Assembly: GCF_021458635.1 (NCBI RefSeq)
Contig: NZ_JAIRDQ010000004.1
Coordinates: 1 to 64,000, forward strand
Reading direction: 5' to 3'
From: Bradyrhizobium monzae
Lineage (GTDB): Bacteria > Pseudomonadota > Alphaproteobacteria > Rhizobiales > Xanthobacteraceae
Length of the DNA: 64,000 bases
Positions 16,442 to 25,805 of the stretch are shown here, in pieces. The notes beneath the pieces are model-generated. The model searched no databases. It was not told the DNA's origin and saw only the letters and a list, made by a program, of their open reading frames with translations. Position numbers and translations under genes: made by a program. Numbering within the stretch: the first letter of the stretch is position 1; every line of letters begins with the position of its first letter.

Positions 16442-18673
16442 CTACTTCGTCAGCAGCACATACGCGCCCGTCCACCCTTCCCCGGGCGGATTGACTTTGA
16501 ACTCCTTGATCCGCGCTTCGTACAGCTTGAACAGCTTGTCCAGCGTGTCGGCGTCCTCGCTGCGGCGGCCGCGTTCGATGGCATCGAGTGCGCCCTGCCA
16601 GTTGCGGTTGCGGTAGCAGCCGAGCATCTCGATGGTAATGTTGCGCAGGCGCTGGAACGCGGCCGACTGCATCACGTCCTCGCGGCCGGCGATGGCATAG
16701 ATTACCTCCGGCTCGCTCTTGCCCTTGACCATGATGAAGTCGAGCTCGAGGATCGCGAACTTGTCCTTGGCCGCGAGCGCCGTGTGGGAGCCGACGATGA
16801 TCGGAAAGCCGTATTCCTTGGTCTGGCCTTCCAGGCGTGACGCCAGGTTCACGCTGTCGCCGAGCACCGAATAATTCTTCTTCAGATCGGAGCCCATATT
16901 ACCGACCACGCCGATGCCGGTGTTGAGACCGATGCCGACATTGAGCGGGATATAGATATGGCCGCCATCGGCGGCTTCCTGCTCGCGCTCCTTGTTGACG
17001 ACGTCGATCTTCTCGAGCATCCGGACCGCGGCCTCGCAGGCGTTGACCTGGTGCTCGGCATCGTCGAGCGGCGCATTCCAGAACGCCATGATGGCGTCGC
17101 CCATGTACTTGTCGACGTAACCCTTCTCCTCGATGATCACGTCGGTAAGGGGCGTCAGGAAGCGGTTCATCAGCGTGATCAGGCCTTGCGGATCGTGCTT
17201 ATAGCTTTCCGAGATGGAGGTGAAGCCGCGCACGTCCGAGAACATGATCGTCAACTCGCGCTCCTCGCCGCCGAGCACGACTTTCTCCGGCGATTGCGCG
17301 AGCTGCTCGACCAGCACCGGCGACATATATTGCGCAAATATGCCGCGGATCTGTACGCGCTGCCGCTGCTCACGCACGAAGCTCGAGAAGATGAAGGTCA
17401 GGTAGATCGCGGTGGTCGACAGCAACGGATAGGTGAAGTCGATGAGGTAACGGTACTGCCAGTAGAAGAACCAGGACGTGCCTATCAGGACCGCGGCAAA
17501 CATCGCGCCCGCCAGCACCAGCCGGACGGGGCCGAGATTCGGCGTGAAGATGATGACGAGGATGCCGATGATGAGCGCGGCGAGCAGCTCGACGCCGAGC
17601 GCGTAGTTCGGCTGCGAGATCACCGCGCCGCTCAGCACGCTTTCGAGCACCTGGGCGTGGATCTCGACACCCGGCATGTTCGGGGACACCGGCGTGGTCT
17701 TGAGGTCGTTCAGCCCGGCGGCGGAGGTGCCGATCAGCACCAGCTTGCCGGCGACCTTGCCGGGCGGCACGGCATTGTCGAGCACGTCGGCGGCCGAAAC
17801 ATAGATCGAGGGATCGCGGCGGGCGTAATGCACCCAAAGCTGGCCGTTCTTGTCGGTCGGGATCTCGACGCCCTTGAGGCGGATGGCGCGGATGCCGGTC
17901 TTGTCGGTGCGAATCAGCAGCGTCGGCGTGCCCGTGACGACCCTCAGGATCTCGAGACTGAGCGAGGGCATGATGTTGCCCTGGGCGCGCATGATCATCG
18001 GCACGCGGCGGATCAAGCCGTCGCGCTCGGTCCGGATCGAGAACAAGCCGCGGCCGGCCGCGACCTGTTCGATGACGGGCACGTTGCGCAGCAGGCCGGG
18101 GAATTCGAACAGGAATTTTTCGGCGTTCTCCTCGCCGACCGTCGCCACGCCAGTGAAGGGCAACGTCTTGTCGAGCTCGGACCCGACCGCGGGCTGGCCG
18201 GTTTCGCCCAGCACCACGCGCGAGTGCTTGATCGCTTCCGAGAGGATCTGGTCGTTGCTCGGCAGCTCGCGCAGCTTCATCCGCGTGGCGTCGTCCAGAT
18301 AGCGCATCTGGTTGGCGACCAGATCCGGATTGAGCCGATCTGGTTCCGAGAACACGACGTCGAAGCCGATCGCCACCGCACCGCTATTGGTGAGGTTGAT
18401 AATCAGGTCCGCGATCCGCATGCGCGACCACGGCCATTGGCCGAACCTGGCGAGGCTCCTGTCGTCGATATCGACGATGGTGACCGGCCGCACCGTCTTG
18501 TGGCGGGGATCGATCAGCTGGAACAGGTCGAAGGTGCGCAGCCGCAATTCCTGCACCGGCGGCGGATCCCAGACGCGCAAGCCGGCGAAGACGACCAGCA
18601 GCGCAAGGCAGAGCAGCCGCGCAAGGCCGAACTTTCGCGTGAACCACCGACGCAGGATTCTGAGACGTTTCAT
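16442..18673 (-). CDS. CHASE2 domain adenylate/guanylate cyclase
   Basis: A 743-residue class III nucleotide cyclase in the inner membrane. One membrane segment at about 16-33 is followed by a periplasmic CHASE2 sensor domain (about 40-350), three membrane helices (about 358-432) and a cytoplasmic catalytic domain from about 470. Metal-binding aspartates are visible at Asp480 (IMFSDVRGFTS) and Asp526 (KYMGDAIMAF); Lys522 in DKYMGD is the usual adenine-selecting lysine, so cAMP is the likely product. GDSVNLASRLEG is also present. It lies 76 bases downstream of the VCBS protein gene on the same strand, so read-through or shared regulation is possible. The signal it senses is unknown. Confidence 0.92.
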   Translation of the reverse strand: MKRLRILRRWFTRKFGLARLLCLALLVVFAGLRVWDPPPVQELRLRTFDLFQLIDPRHKTVRPVTIVDIDDRSLARFGQWPWSRMRIADLIINLTNSGAVAIGFDVVFSEPDRLNPDLVANQMRYLDDATRMKLRELPSNDQILSEAIKHSRVVLGETGQPAVGSELDKTLPFTGVATVGEENAEKFLFEFPGLLRNVPVIEQVAAGRGLFSIRTERDGLIRRVPMIMRAQGNIMPSLSLEILRVVTGTPTLLIRTDKTGIRAIRLKGVEIPTDKNGQLWVHYARRDPSIYVSAADVLDNAVPPGKVAGKLVLIGTSAAGLNDLKTTPVSPNMPGVEIHAQVLESVLSGAVISQPNYALGVELLAALIIGILVIIFTPNLGPVRLVLAGAMFAAVLIGTSWFFYWQYRYLIDFTYPLLSTTAIYLTFIFSSFVREQRQRVQIRGIFAQYMSPVLVEQLAQSPEKVVLGGEERELTIMFSDVRGFTSISESYKHDPQGLITLMNRFLTPLTDVIIEEKGYVDKYMGDAIMAFWNAPLDDAEHQVNACEAAVRMLEKIDVVNKEREQEAADGGHIYIPLNVGIGLNTGIGVVGNMGSDLKKNYSVLGDSVNLASRLEGQTKEYGFPIIVGSHTALAAKDKFAILELDFIMVKGKSEPEVIYAIAGREDVMQSAAFQRLRNITIEMLGCYRNRNWQGALDAIERGRRSEDADTLDKLFKLYEARIKEFKVNPPGEGWTGAYVLLTK

Positions 18674-18749
18674 GTCGATTGAATATCACGCATTGCCGGT
18701 CAATGGCAGCGCCGAACGCACGTGCAGACGATCGGCGTCGTCCGAGCGG

Positions 18750-21700
18750 TTACCCGGGATGAACGATGAAGTCGCTCGCGTGGAGATTGAGGGCGTTGAC
18801 ACCCTTCAGGAGGATCGTGTCGGCGGCATCGATCGTGATCAGGGTATCCGCAGGATTGGTCGACGAAGCCGCCACGTGCTGCGCGATCCATGCAGCGTCG
18901 ATATCGGCCGCCACGACGCTGGTCAGGTCGATGTGGTCCTGATTGGGCGTGAAATTCACGATCATGTCGTGGTTCGAATTGGCCGCGAACACGAACTGTT
19001 CCTGATAGCCGGTCCCGAAGAACACGTCCTTGCCGGTCGTGCCGGTGAGGCTCTCGTGATCGTACGCGCTTTCGGCGAGATTGAAAATCAGGTTGACCGT
19101 ATCGGTCGCGCCGTGGCCGTCGGTCACTTTGAGCGTGACCTTATCCGTGGAAGGCTCTCCGCGGCCTTCGTTGTAGGTCACCGTCTGCAATGTCGAATTG
19201 ATGACGGCCAAAGAACCGGTCGCCGATGACGGGCTCACGTTGCTACTCGGATCCTCGGTGGCGGCAGCGATCGTGAACGTTTCATTGGCGTCGGCATCGG
19301 TAACCGAGAGGCCGTGCACGATCACCTGCTCGTCGCTGTTCTGCGTGACACTGATCTGGTCGACGTTGATCACCGGCGCGTCGTTGCTGCCGGCAATGTT
19401 GATCGTGACCACGCCATTGCCGGTGCCGGTCGCCGTGTGGCCGTCGTCAGGCACGATGGTGTATTGCAGCGACAGCGTATGCCCCGCGGCGAGGAAGTCG
19501 AAGGCCTGGCCGCCGGAATTGAAGTCCCATGAGAACTGCGCGTGCGTCGCGGTGCCGTCGAGAATGTCGCCCGACTGCACCTTGAGATAGTTCATCAGAT
19601 CGGAGGCCCACAATCCGTCGAACCCGTCCGCCTGCAAATTGCCGTCGAGCTTGACGGCGACGCCGGTGGCGGAGACCGTCACGTGATCGGTGGCATCGAC
19701 ATCCGACACCGTCAACGTACCGTGGCTGCTCAGCGCCGCGTTGGTTTCGGGCAGGTTGTCGCCGGCACTATCGCCCGCCTCGACCATGACCTTCGGCGCG
19801 TCGTTGGTGCCGGTGATCGTGACGGCAACGTCCTGAGTAACCGTGCCGCCGTGGTGATCGTCAAACGTGACCGTATAGATCTGAGTGATCGCCTGACCCT
19901 GGGCCAGCGATTGTAGCGTTGGGTTGGTGTTGTCGAGTGTGAAATGCCAGCCCAGCGTCGCACCGTTGCTGGTGTCGCTGCCGGATTCGGCCACCGAACT
20001 GTCGATGGTGAAAGTACCGATATGCGAACTACTGCCGAAGCCCGGCAGATCCGAGCTGACGGATGACGACTTGAACACCGCCTGCGCGGTGTGGGTGTCG
20101 ATCAGGTCGAGGTCTTGGACCGCCAGCGTGCCATCGGTCGAGAGCGTCGGCGTGGCGGCGTCCTCCGTCACGGCCCCCGCTGCCGCCGCGGCATCGCTCG
20201 TGATGGTCGGCGCGTCGTTGGCACCGTTGATCGTGACAGTGACGTCCTGCGAGACCGTTGCGCCGTGACTGTCGGTAAAGGTGACGGTGTAGACCTCGGT
20301 GATGGACTGACCTTGGGCCAGCGATTGCAGCACCGCATTACTGTTGTCGAGGCTGAAGTGCCAACCGAGCGCGGCACCATTGTTGGCGTCGGTGCTGAGC
20401 TCCGTCACCGCCGGATCGATCGTGAAGGTGCCGAGAGATGTGCCGTCGCTGAACCCCGGCAGGTGCGCGCTCGACGTCGACGATTTGAACACCGCTTGCG
20501 CCGTATGGGTGTCGATCAGATCCAGATCCTGGATCTCCAGCATGCCACCGATCGACAAAGTCGCGCTGGTATCCTCGGTCACTGTGCCCGATGCAGCCGC
20601 AGCATTGCTGGTCACCGTCGGCGCATCATTGGCCCCGTTGATGGTCACGGTAACGTCCTGCGAGACCGTTGCGCCGTGGTTGTCGGTAAAGGTGACGGTG
20701 TAGATTTCGGTGATGGACTGGCCCTGTGCCAGCGATTGCAGCACCGCATTGCTATTGTCGAGGCTGAAGTGCCAACCGAGCGTGGCACCGCTGTCGGTGT
20801 CGCTGTTGGACTCGGTCACCGACGAATCGATCGTGAAGGTGCCGAGAGATGTACCGTTGCTGAAACCGGGCAGATGCGCACTCGACGTCGATGACTTGAA
20901 CACCGCTTGCGCCGTGTGGTTATCGATCAGGTCGAGGTCCTCGATCGCCAGCATCCCACTGGTCGACAGCGTCGCACCCGCATCCTCGGTGACAGTTCCC
21001 GCAGCGGCTGCGGCATTGCTGGTGATGGTCGGCGCATCATTGGCGCCGTTGATCGTCACGGTGACGTCCTGCGAGACCGTTGCGCCATGATCGTCGGTGA
21101 AGGTGACGGTGTAGATTTCGGTGATGGACTGGCCCTGGGCCAGCGATTGCAGCACCGCATTACTGTTGTCGAGGCTGAAGTGCCAACCGAGCGTGGCACC
21201 GTTGTCGGTGTCGCTGTTGGACTCGGTCAGCGACGAATCGATCGTGAAGGTGCCGAGAGACGTACCGTCGCTGAAACCGGGCAGATGCGCATCCGACGTC
21301 GACGATTTGAACACCGCTTGCGCCGTATGGGTGTCGATCAGATCCAGATCCTGGATCTCCAGCGTGCCACAGATCGACAGCGTCGCGCTCGTATCCTCAG
21401 TCACCGCTCCAGAAGCCGCCGCAGCGGTGCTGGTAATGGTCGGCGCGTCGTTGGTGCCGTTGATCGTGACGGTGACGTCCTGCGAGACCGTTGCGCCGTG
21501 GTTGTCGGTAAAGGTGACGGTGTAGACCTGGGTGATGGTCTGGCCCTCGGCCAACGATTGCAGCACCGGGTCGTTGTCGTTGAGTACAAAATGCCAACCG
21601 AGCGTGGAACCGTTGTCGGTGTCGCTGTTGGACTCGGTCACCGACGAATCGATCGTGAAGGTGCCGAGAGCCGTACCGTCGCTGAAACCGGGCAGATGCG

Positions 21701-24383
21701 CGCTCGACACCGACGACTTGAACACCGCCTGCGCCGTGTGGGTGTCGATCAGGTCAAGGTCCTGGATCGCCAGCGTGCCGCCGGTCGACAGCGTCGGCGT
21801 CGCGGCATCCTCGGTGACCTTGCCCATCGCCGTAGCAGAACTGCTGGTGACGGTCGGCGCATCGTTGGTTCCGGTGATGACGACCGTCACATCCTGGGTG
21901 ACCGTTCCGCCGTGATGATCATCGACGGTGACGGTGTACACCTCGGTGAGGGTCTGGCCCTCGGCCAGCGATTGCAACACCGGGTCGTTGTCATCGAGCG
22001 TAAAGCTCCAGCCCACGGACCCGATCGTGCTGACGCCGGGACTCTCGCTCACCGCCGCGAGGGCGAAAGTGCCGATATGGGAGGTGCCGTCGCCAAAGCC
22101 GGGCAGATGCGCGCTCGACGTCGTCGACTTCAAGACGAAGCTCGCGGTGTGCGTGTCCGTGAGATCGGGATCGTTGAAGGTGATGGTGCCGCCAGCCGTC
22201 AGAGTCGCCGCAGCATCTTCCTTGATCGCACCGGTCGGGGTCGTCGACGCCGTAACGATCGTCGGCACGTCGTTGGTGCCCTCGACGCTGACGTCGGCGC
22301 CGTTGATGGACACGGTGATCGGCGTACTGACAACGCCGCCATGCCCGTCATCGACCTGGATCACATAATTGAGGACCAGCGTCTCGCCGTCGGCGAGGAA
22401 ATCGAACAAATGATCGGCAACGCTGTAGGTCCAGGTGGCCGAACCGTTGTTGCTGTTTGCGGCGCCCTGCACCACGGTCAACGGCACCTCGACGGCGGCG
22501 ACCGCGGCGAGTTGCTGCGGCGTCAACGATGCCGTGATATCGTGACCATGCGCATCGAGATATTTGAACGGCTGGGTGGTCGAGAGCGCCGCGCCGACGA
22601 TCGGCCGATCCGTCAGATCGACGTCGGTGAACGTGACCGTACCGGTCATGGTGTCTAGCGCGGTGTTGCCGGTCCCGACCTTCTCGATAACGGTGCCGCC
22701 CGACGTCACCACGGTGGGCTTGTCGTTGGTGCCTGTGATGGTGATGGTGATCGGGATGAACGCGGTTTCGGGGTTGACCGAGAAATTGTCGTCGATGCGG
22801 ACCATGTAGGTCAGCGTCAGCGTTTCGCCGGCCGCCAGGAAGTCGAAGACGTGGTCGGGAATCGTGTAGGTCCAGACTGCCGAACCGTTGTTGCTGTTGG
22901 CAGCTTCCGGGGCGACGCTGATCTGGATCTGCGTCGCCGCGATGTCCTGCTTCTGCAGCGCGGTGAGCGAGCCGGTGACGTCCTGCTGGCCCGCGTTCAC
23001 GTAGACGAAGTTCGGCGCTTGAGCGAGAGTCACCGAAACCGTCGGCCGGTCGCCGAGATTCTGATCGACGAAAGTGATCCGGCCGGACACCGTGTCAGCA
23101 TCGACGGTGCCGCCGGTCGTGTCCGCGCGGTCGGCGGTCGCATTCGCGTGCTCGGTCAGCTTGAACGCCGACGTGACGTTCCCGTTGAGATCGAGGCTCC
23201 GCGCCAGCGGCGGTCCGGGAATACGGTCAGCCGCCTTATCCCCTCCGCCTTGCCCCGAGCCGGCGCCATTGTTGACGGTGTGGGTAAAGGTCGCGGTCGC
23301 TGTGGCACCAGTGTCCGTCTTGATCAGGACGATGTTGCCGTTCTGCGTGATCGTGTCGGTGAAGTTGGTGGTGAGCTTGGTGTTGGTGTTGTTGTCGGTG
23401 AACTTCAGCGTGAACACGTCCGTGATCAGCTTCTGAACGTCCGGCGACAGCAGCCCATTGGTGATCGAGACGTTGCCGCCGCTGATCTGGATCATCTGGC
23501 CGGCCTGGTTGACCGTCGCGATCGGCAGCAGGGTCAGCTTGTCGAACAGGATATATGAGCCGGTGGTACCGTTCGGCTCGACCAGCACCTGGAAGTTGGC
23601 CTGCGGTTGCGGATCGCCGCCACCGGACGGAATGACGAAATTGATCTCCGTCAGCACCGCCGTGCCGCGGATGCCCATGGTGGCGACCGGCGTATCGATC
23701 TTCATGTCGCCGTGCTTGGCGGTTTCGCCGGCAACGAAGGTGATGGTGCCCGCGACCAGGCTGAGCAGCGAGGAATTGTTCGACCCGTTGGGGTCGTAAA
23801 CCATCTCGTTCAGCACCATCCGCGCGTTCGAAGACAGGCCGAACACGGTGCCGTCGATGAAGGTGACGCCAAGCGTCGAATCCGAACCGGTCGAGACCAC
23901 GTCGCCCTTCTCGACGTTGTCGCCGTTGTTCAGGATGACCGAGACGCCGTTGCGGATCGCGGTCGCGCTGCCGGTCAGCTTGGTGACATGGCCGATGACC
24001 TGCGCCGCGGCGGCACCGGGCGCGGCCTGCGCATACTGGACGTAACCCGTGAGCGCGCTGACGATGTCGCCGGTGAGATGGGCGCCGTCCGGCGAGGCGA
24101 TCGCCGCGCGCTTGTCGCCCCTGAAATAATCGTGAACGACGAACTCATGGCCGTCGTGCGACAGCACGAGATCAACACCCGTGCGCTTGAACTCGCCATT
24201 GAAGATCAGATTGGGGTCGGCAACGACGACCGCGCCTTCGGGCACGTGGCCATGCGCTTTGGCTATGAATGAATCGACATGGTGGCCATTCGATTGGCCA
24301 TCAAAAGAGAGCGCGGCGTCAAATTTGCCAGCGTAATTCAACCGGGCACCGTAAAAAGGGTTAAAATCTAAGTAAGTAGCCAC
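18750..24383 (-). CDS. Very large FecR/VCBS-repeat surface protein, probable type I secretion substrate
   Basis: A 1877-residue protein without a Sec signal peptide. Residues 1-118 form an unassigned N-terminal domain, followed by an Ala-rich link (about 119-128) and a FecR-like domain (about 129-245, GDVVSTGSDSTLGVTFIDGTVFGL split in the family core). From about 440 to 1720 it holds eight or more VCBS/cadherin-like Ig units, most opening with G(T/A)NDAPT; the central ones are about 137 residues long and nearly identical. The C-terminus (LTGTTGKDVFFGTGYQEQF, then acidic DxIxL strands ending ASDFIVHPG) resembles the uncleaved C-terminal export region of type I substrates. Likely role: surface attachment or matrix. 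It faces a LapG-like peptidase gene across a 577-base region. Confidence 0.9.
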   Translation of the reverse strand: MATYLDFNPFYGARLNYAGKFDAALSFDGQSNGHHVDSFIAKAHGHVPEGAVVVADPNLIFNGEFKRTGVDLVLSHDGHEFVVHDYFRGDKRAAIASPDGAHLTGDIVSALTGYVQYAQAAPGAAAAQVIGHVTKLTGSATAIRNGVSVILNNGDNVEKGDVVSTGSDSTLGVTFIDGTVFGLSSNARMVLNEMVYDPNGSNNSSLLSLVAGTITFVAGETAKHGDMKIDTPVATMGIRGTAVLTEINFVIPSGGGDPQPQANFQVLVEPNGTTGSYILFDKLTLLPIATVNQAGQMIQISGGNVSITNGLLSPDVQKLITDVFTLKFTDNNTNTKLTTNFTDTITQNGNIVLIKTDTGATATATFTHTVNNGAGSGQGGGDKAADRIPGPPLARSLDLNGNVTSAFKLTEHANATADRADTTGGTVDADTVSGRITFVDQNLGDRPTVSVTLAQAPNFVYVNAGQQDVTGSLTALQKQDIAATQIQISVAPEAANSNNGSAVWTYTIPDHVFDFLAAGETLTLTYMVRIDDNFSVNPETAFIPITITITGTNDKPTVVTSGGTVIEKVGTGNTALDTMTGTVTFTDVDLTDRPIVGAALSTTQPFKYLDAHGHDITASLTPQQLAAVAAVEVPLTVVQGAANSNNGSATWTYSVADHLFDFLADGETLVLNYVIQVDDGHGGVVSTPITVSINGADVSVEGTNDVPTIVTASTTPTGAIKEDAAATLTAGGTITFNDPDLTDTHTASFVLKSTTSSAHLPGFGDGTSHIGTFALAAVSESPGVSTIGSVGWSFTLDDNDPVLQSLAEGQTLTEVYTVTVDDHHGGTVTQDVTVVITGTNDAPTVTSSSATAMGKVTEDAATPTLSTGGTLAIQDLDLIDTHTAQAVFKSSVSSAHLPGFSDGTALGTFTIDSSVTESNSDTDNGSTLGWHFVLNDNDPVLQSLAEGQTITQVYTVTFTDNHGATVSQDVTVTINGTNDAPTITSTAAAASGAVTEDTSATLSICGTLEIQDLDLIDTHTAQAVFKSSTSDAHLPGFSDGTSLGTFTIDSSLTESNSDTDNGATLGWHFSLDNSNAVLQSLAQGQSITEIYTVTFTDDHGATVSQDVTVTINGANDAPTITSNAAAAAGTVTEDAGATLSTSGMLAIEDLDLIDNHTAQAVFKSSTSSAHLPGFSNGTSLGTFTIDSSVTESNSDTDSGATLGWHFSLDNSNAVLQSLAQGQSITEIYTVTFTDNHGATVSQDVTVTINGANDAPTVTSNAAAASGTVTEDTSATLSIGGMLEIQDLDLIDTHTAQAVFKSSTSSAHLPGFSDGTSLGTFTIDPAVTELSTDANNGAALGWHFSLDNSNAVLQSLAQGQSITEVYTVTFTDSHGATVSQDVTVTINGANDAPTITSDAAAAAGAVTEDAATPTLSTDGTLAVQDLDLIDTHTAQAVFKSSSVSSDLPGFGSSSHIGTFTIDSSVAESGSDTSNGATLGWHFTLDNTNPTLQSLAQGQAITQIYTVTFDDHHGGTVTQDVAVTITGTNDAPKVMVEAGDSAGDNLPETNAALSSHGTLTVSDVDATDHVTVSATGVAVKLDGNLQADGFDGLWASDLMNYLKVQSGDILDGTATHAQFSWDFNSGGQAFDFLAAGHTLSLQYTIVPDDGHTATGTGNGVVTINIAGSNDAPVINVDQISVTQNSDEQVIVHGLSVTDADANETFTIAAATEDPSSNVSPSSATGSLAVINSTLQTVTYNEGRGEPSTDKVTLKVTDGHGATDTVNLIFNLAESAYDHESLTGTTGKDVFFGTGYQEQFVFAANSNHDMIVNFTPNQDHIDLTSVVAADIDAAWIAQHVAASSTNPADTLITIDAADTILLKGVNALNLHASDFIVHPG
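19790..22260. repeat. Tandem about 413-bp coding repeats in the VCBS protein gene
   Basis: Equivalent points of successive units fall near 20199, 20611, 21027, 21436 and 21850, giving spacings of 409-416 bases. Long blocks such as the stretch around GACGTCCTGCGAGACCGTTG recur almost unchanged between units, which implies recent duplication or gene conversion. Outer units at either end are more diverged. Confidence 0.88.
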
Positions 24384-24960
24384 CGCCTAAGCTTGCATAG
24401 CATTACCGAGTCCTTAGCGAAACCGTCTATTGCTTGTGTGATTTCGCATCACTTGGCCGCGCACGACTATGCCTGCAGCGACATTCTTAGATAATCTGAG
24501 GTATTATTCTGAATATTTTGAAGTCGAATCCGGCTTATTGCGCACATTTCCAGTCATCCAAAGTATTCAGCCGTACTGATTTGACAGCAGATACTTGTGT
24601 CATCTTTTCTTCGCAGTGCCCCGGAACATCCTGCGGCAAATACGGAGTTAAATCTGTGACCCATTTAACAGAACTCGTGAAATAGCGGGTCGTTAGCCAT
24701 AGGCGAAGAATCGGCCTACCGACAACTTCTGCCCGTAGTTCGCTCGTTTTCGCGGCAGGCGAAGCTCGTCCCAACCGGCGAATCGTAAAATTTTACGCAA
24801 TTTGGCCGAGCCAGGTTCAGCCTGTCCCTCGGTTTCGGCGCCCCGCCCAAGCGCGTTAAGCAGAACAAAACGGCCCGTCTCGCACTATCTCCGCGAAAGC
24901 AACAAGCCCGGCACGTTGAGGTCGAGGGGGACCTGGCGAAGCCGGATAAGGGGATGTCAG
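24384..24960. other. Divergent intergenic region of the VCBS protein and BTLCP peptidase genes
   Basis: A 577-base stretch, visibly more AT-rich than its surroundings between about 24460 and 24680. It should contain the promoters of both divergent genes. No convincing operator palindrome was found. The open frames in it (including a 79-codon frame at 24535-24774 on the minus strand) show no family features. Confidence 0.5.
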
Positions 24961-25713
24961 ATGGAGACCGCTGCTCGCTCGCGCGCCTGGCGCGCTATCC
25001 TTGTCCTGTGCGGATTGATCCTGTTCGGATCGGCCGCCGACCTTCGTGCCGGCACATTGCTGTCGCCGGGCGCAGGCATGCTCGTGCGCAAATCGGCCGA
25101 GCCGTTCGGCGTGTTCGCCTTCGCCATTTCCACCGGTGGTTTGCGGCAGAAATGGTTCGCGCTGAAAGAGAAGCTCGACGACGACATGGTGCAGCTCGCG
25201 CTGTGCGACGGCGACCGCGACAATTGCGCCTCGCCCGCGGCGCTGAAACTGCTCGCCATCGTCGACCAGGCCCGCACCCGCGACGGCCGCGCACTGCTCG
25301 GCGAGACCAACCGTGCCATCAACCTCGCCATCCGCGCCGAAAATGACGGCGCCGAGGACGTCTGGAGCTCGCCGCTCGATACCTTTCAGCGTGGTGCCGG
25401 TGATTGCGAGGATTACGCCATTGCCAAGCTGGCCGCGTTGCGGCTTGCCGGTGTCGCCGCTGAGGACCTCCGCCTCGTCGTGCTGCGCGACACCCGCAAT
25501 GGCGAAGGTCATGCGGTTGCTTCGGCAAAGCTCGACGGCCACTGGCTGATGCTGGACAATCGCCGCATGGCCATGGTCGAGGATGACGACGCGCGCAACT
25601 ACCAGCCGCTCTACGTGCTCTACCAATCCGCCGTGCTGAAATATGCCGGCGAACCCGTGCGGGGCGAGAGCCAGCGGGTGTCCATGGTATCGGCCGAGGC
25701 CGAGGCGCGGTGA
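24961..25713 (+). CDS. BTLCP (transglutaminase-like) cysteine peptidase, LapG-related
   Basis: A 250-residue periplasmic protein. A hydrophobic signal segment at about 10-30 (AILVLCGLILFGSAADLRA) is followed by the BTLCP/DUF920 domain. The triad is visible as Cys149 in GAGDCEDYAIAK, His184 in GEGHAV and Asp199 in LMLDNR, and WSSPLDTFQRG matches the family's conserved segment before the Cys. The best-known member, LapG, cuts a large type I-secreted adhesin near its N-terminus and releases it from the cell. The ATG at 24961 is chosen since it starts the signal peptide; a frame from 24802 adds 53 residues of non-coding look. It is divergent from the VCBS adhesin-like gene. Confidence 0.88.
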   Translation: METAARSRAWRAILVLCGLILFGSAADLRAGTLLSPGAGMLVRKSAEPFGVFAFAISTGGLRQKWFALKEKLDDDMVQLALCDGDRDNCASPAALKLLAIVDQARTRDGRALLGETNRAINLAIRAENDGAEDVWSSPLDTFQRGAGDCEDYAIAKLAALRLAGVAAEDLRLVVLRDTRNGEGHAVASAKLDGHWLMLDNRRMAMVEDDDARNYQPLYVLYQSAVLKYAGEPVRGESQRVSMVSAEAEAR

Positions 25714-25805
25714 TCTTGGTGTAACCACCCGCCACAAATCCATATCGCCACGCGATCCGGGACGCTAGCATGGCCATGGCCACGGGCATGCTGGGGACAA
25801 TGGGA

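Noticed and set aside
19790-22260. CRISPR-like or satellite array
   Set aside because: The units are in frame, about 137 codons long, and encode VCBS domains; there are no short direct repeats with unique spacers.
20907-22658. A 583-codon plus-strand open frame
   Set aside because: It is antisense to the VCBS repeats, and its own repeats simply mirror them.
24535-24774. A 79-codon minus-strand frame in the adhesin/peptidase promoter region
   Set aside because: No family motif, no ribosome-binding site noted, and it occupies the region that must hold two promoters.
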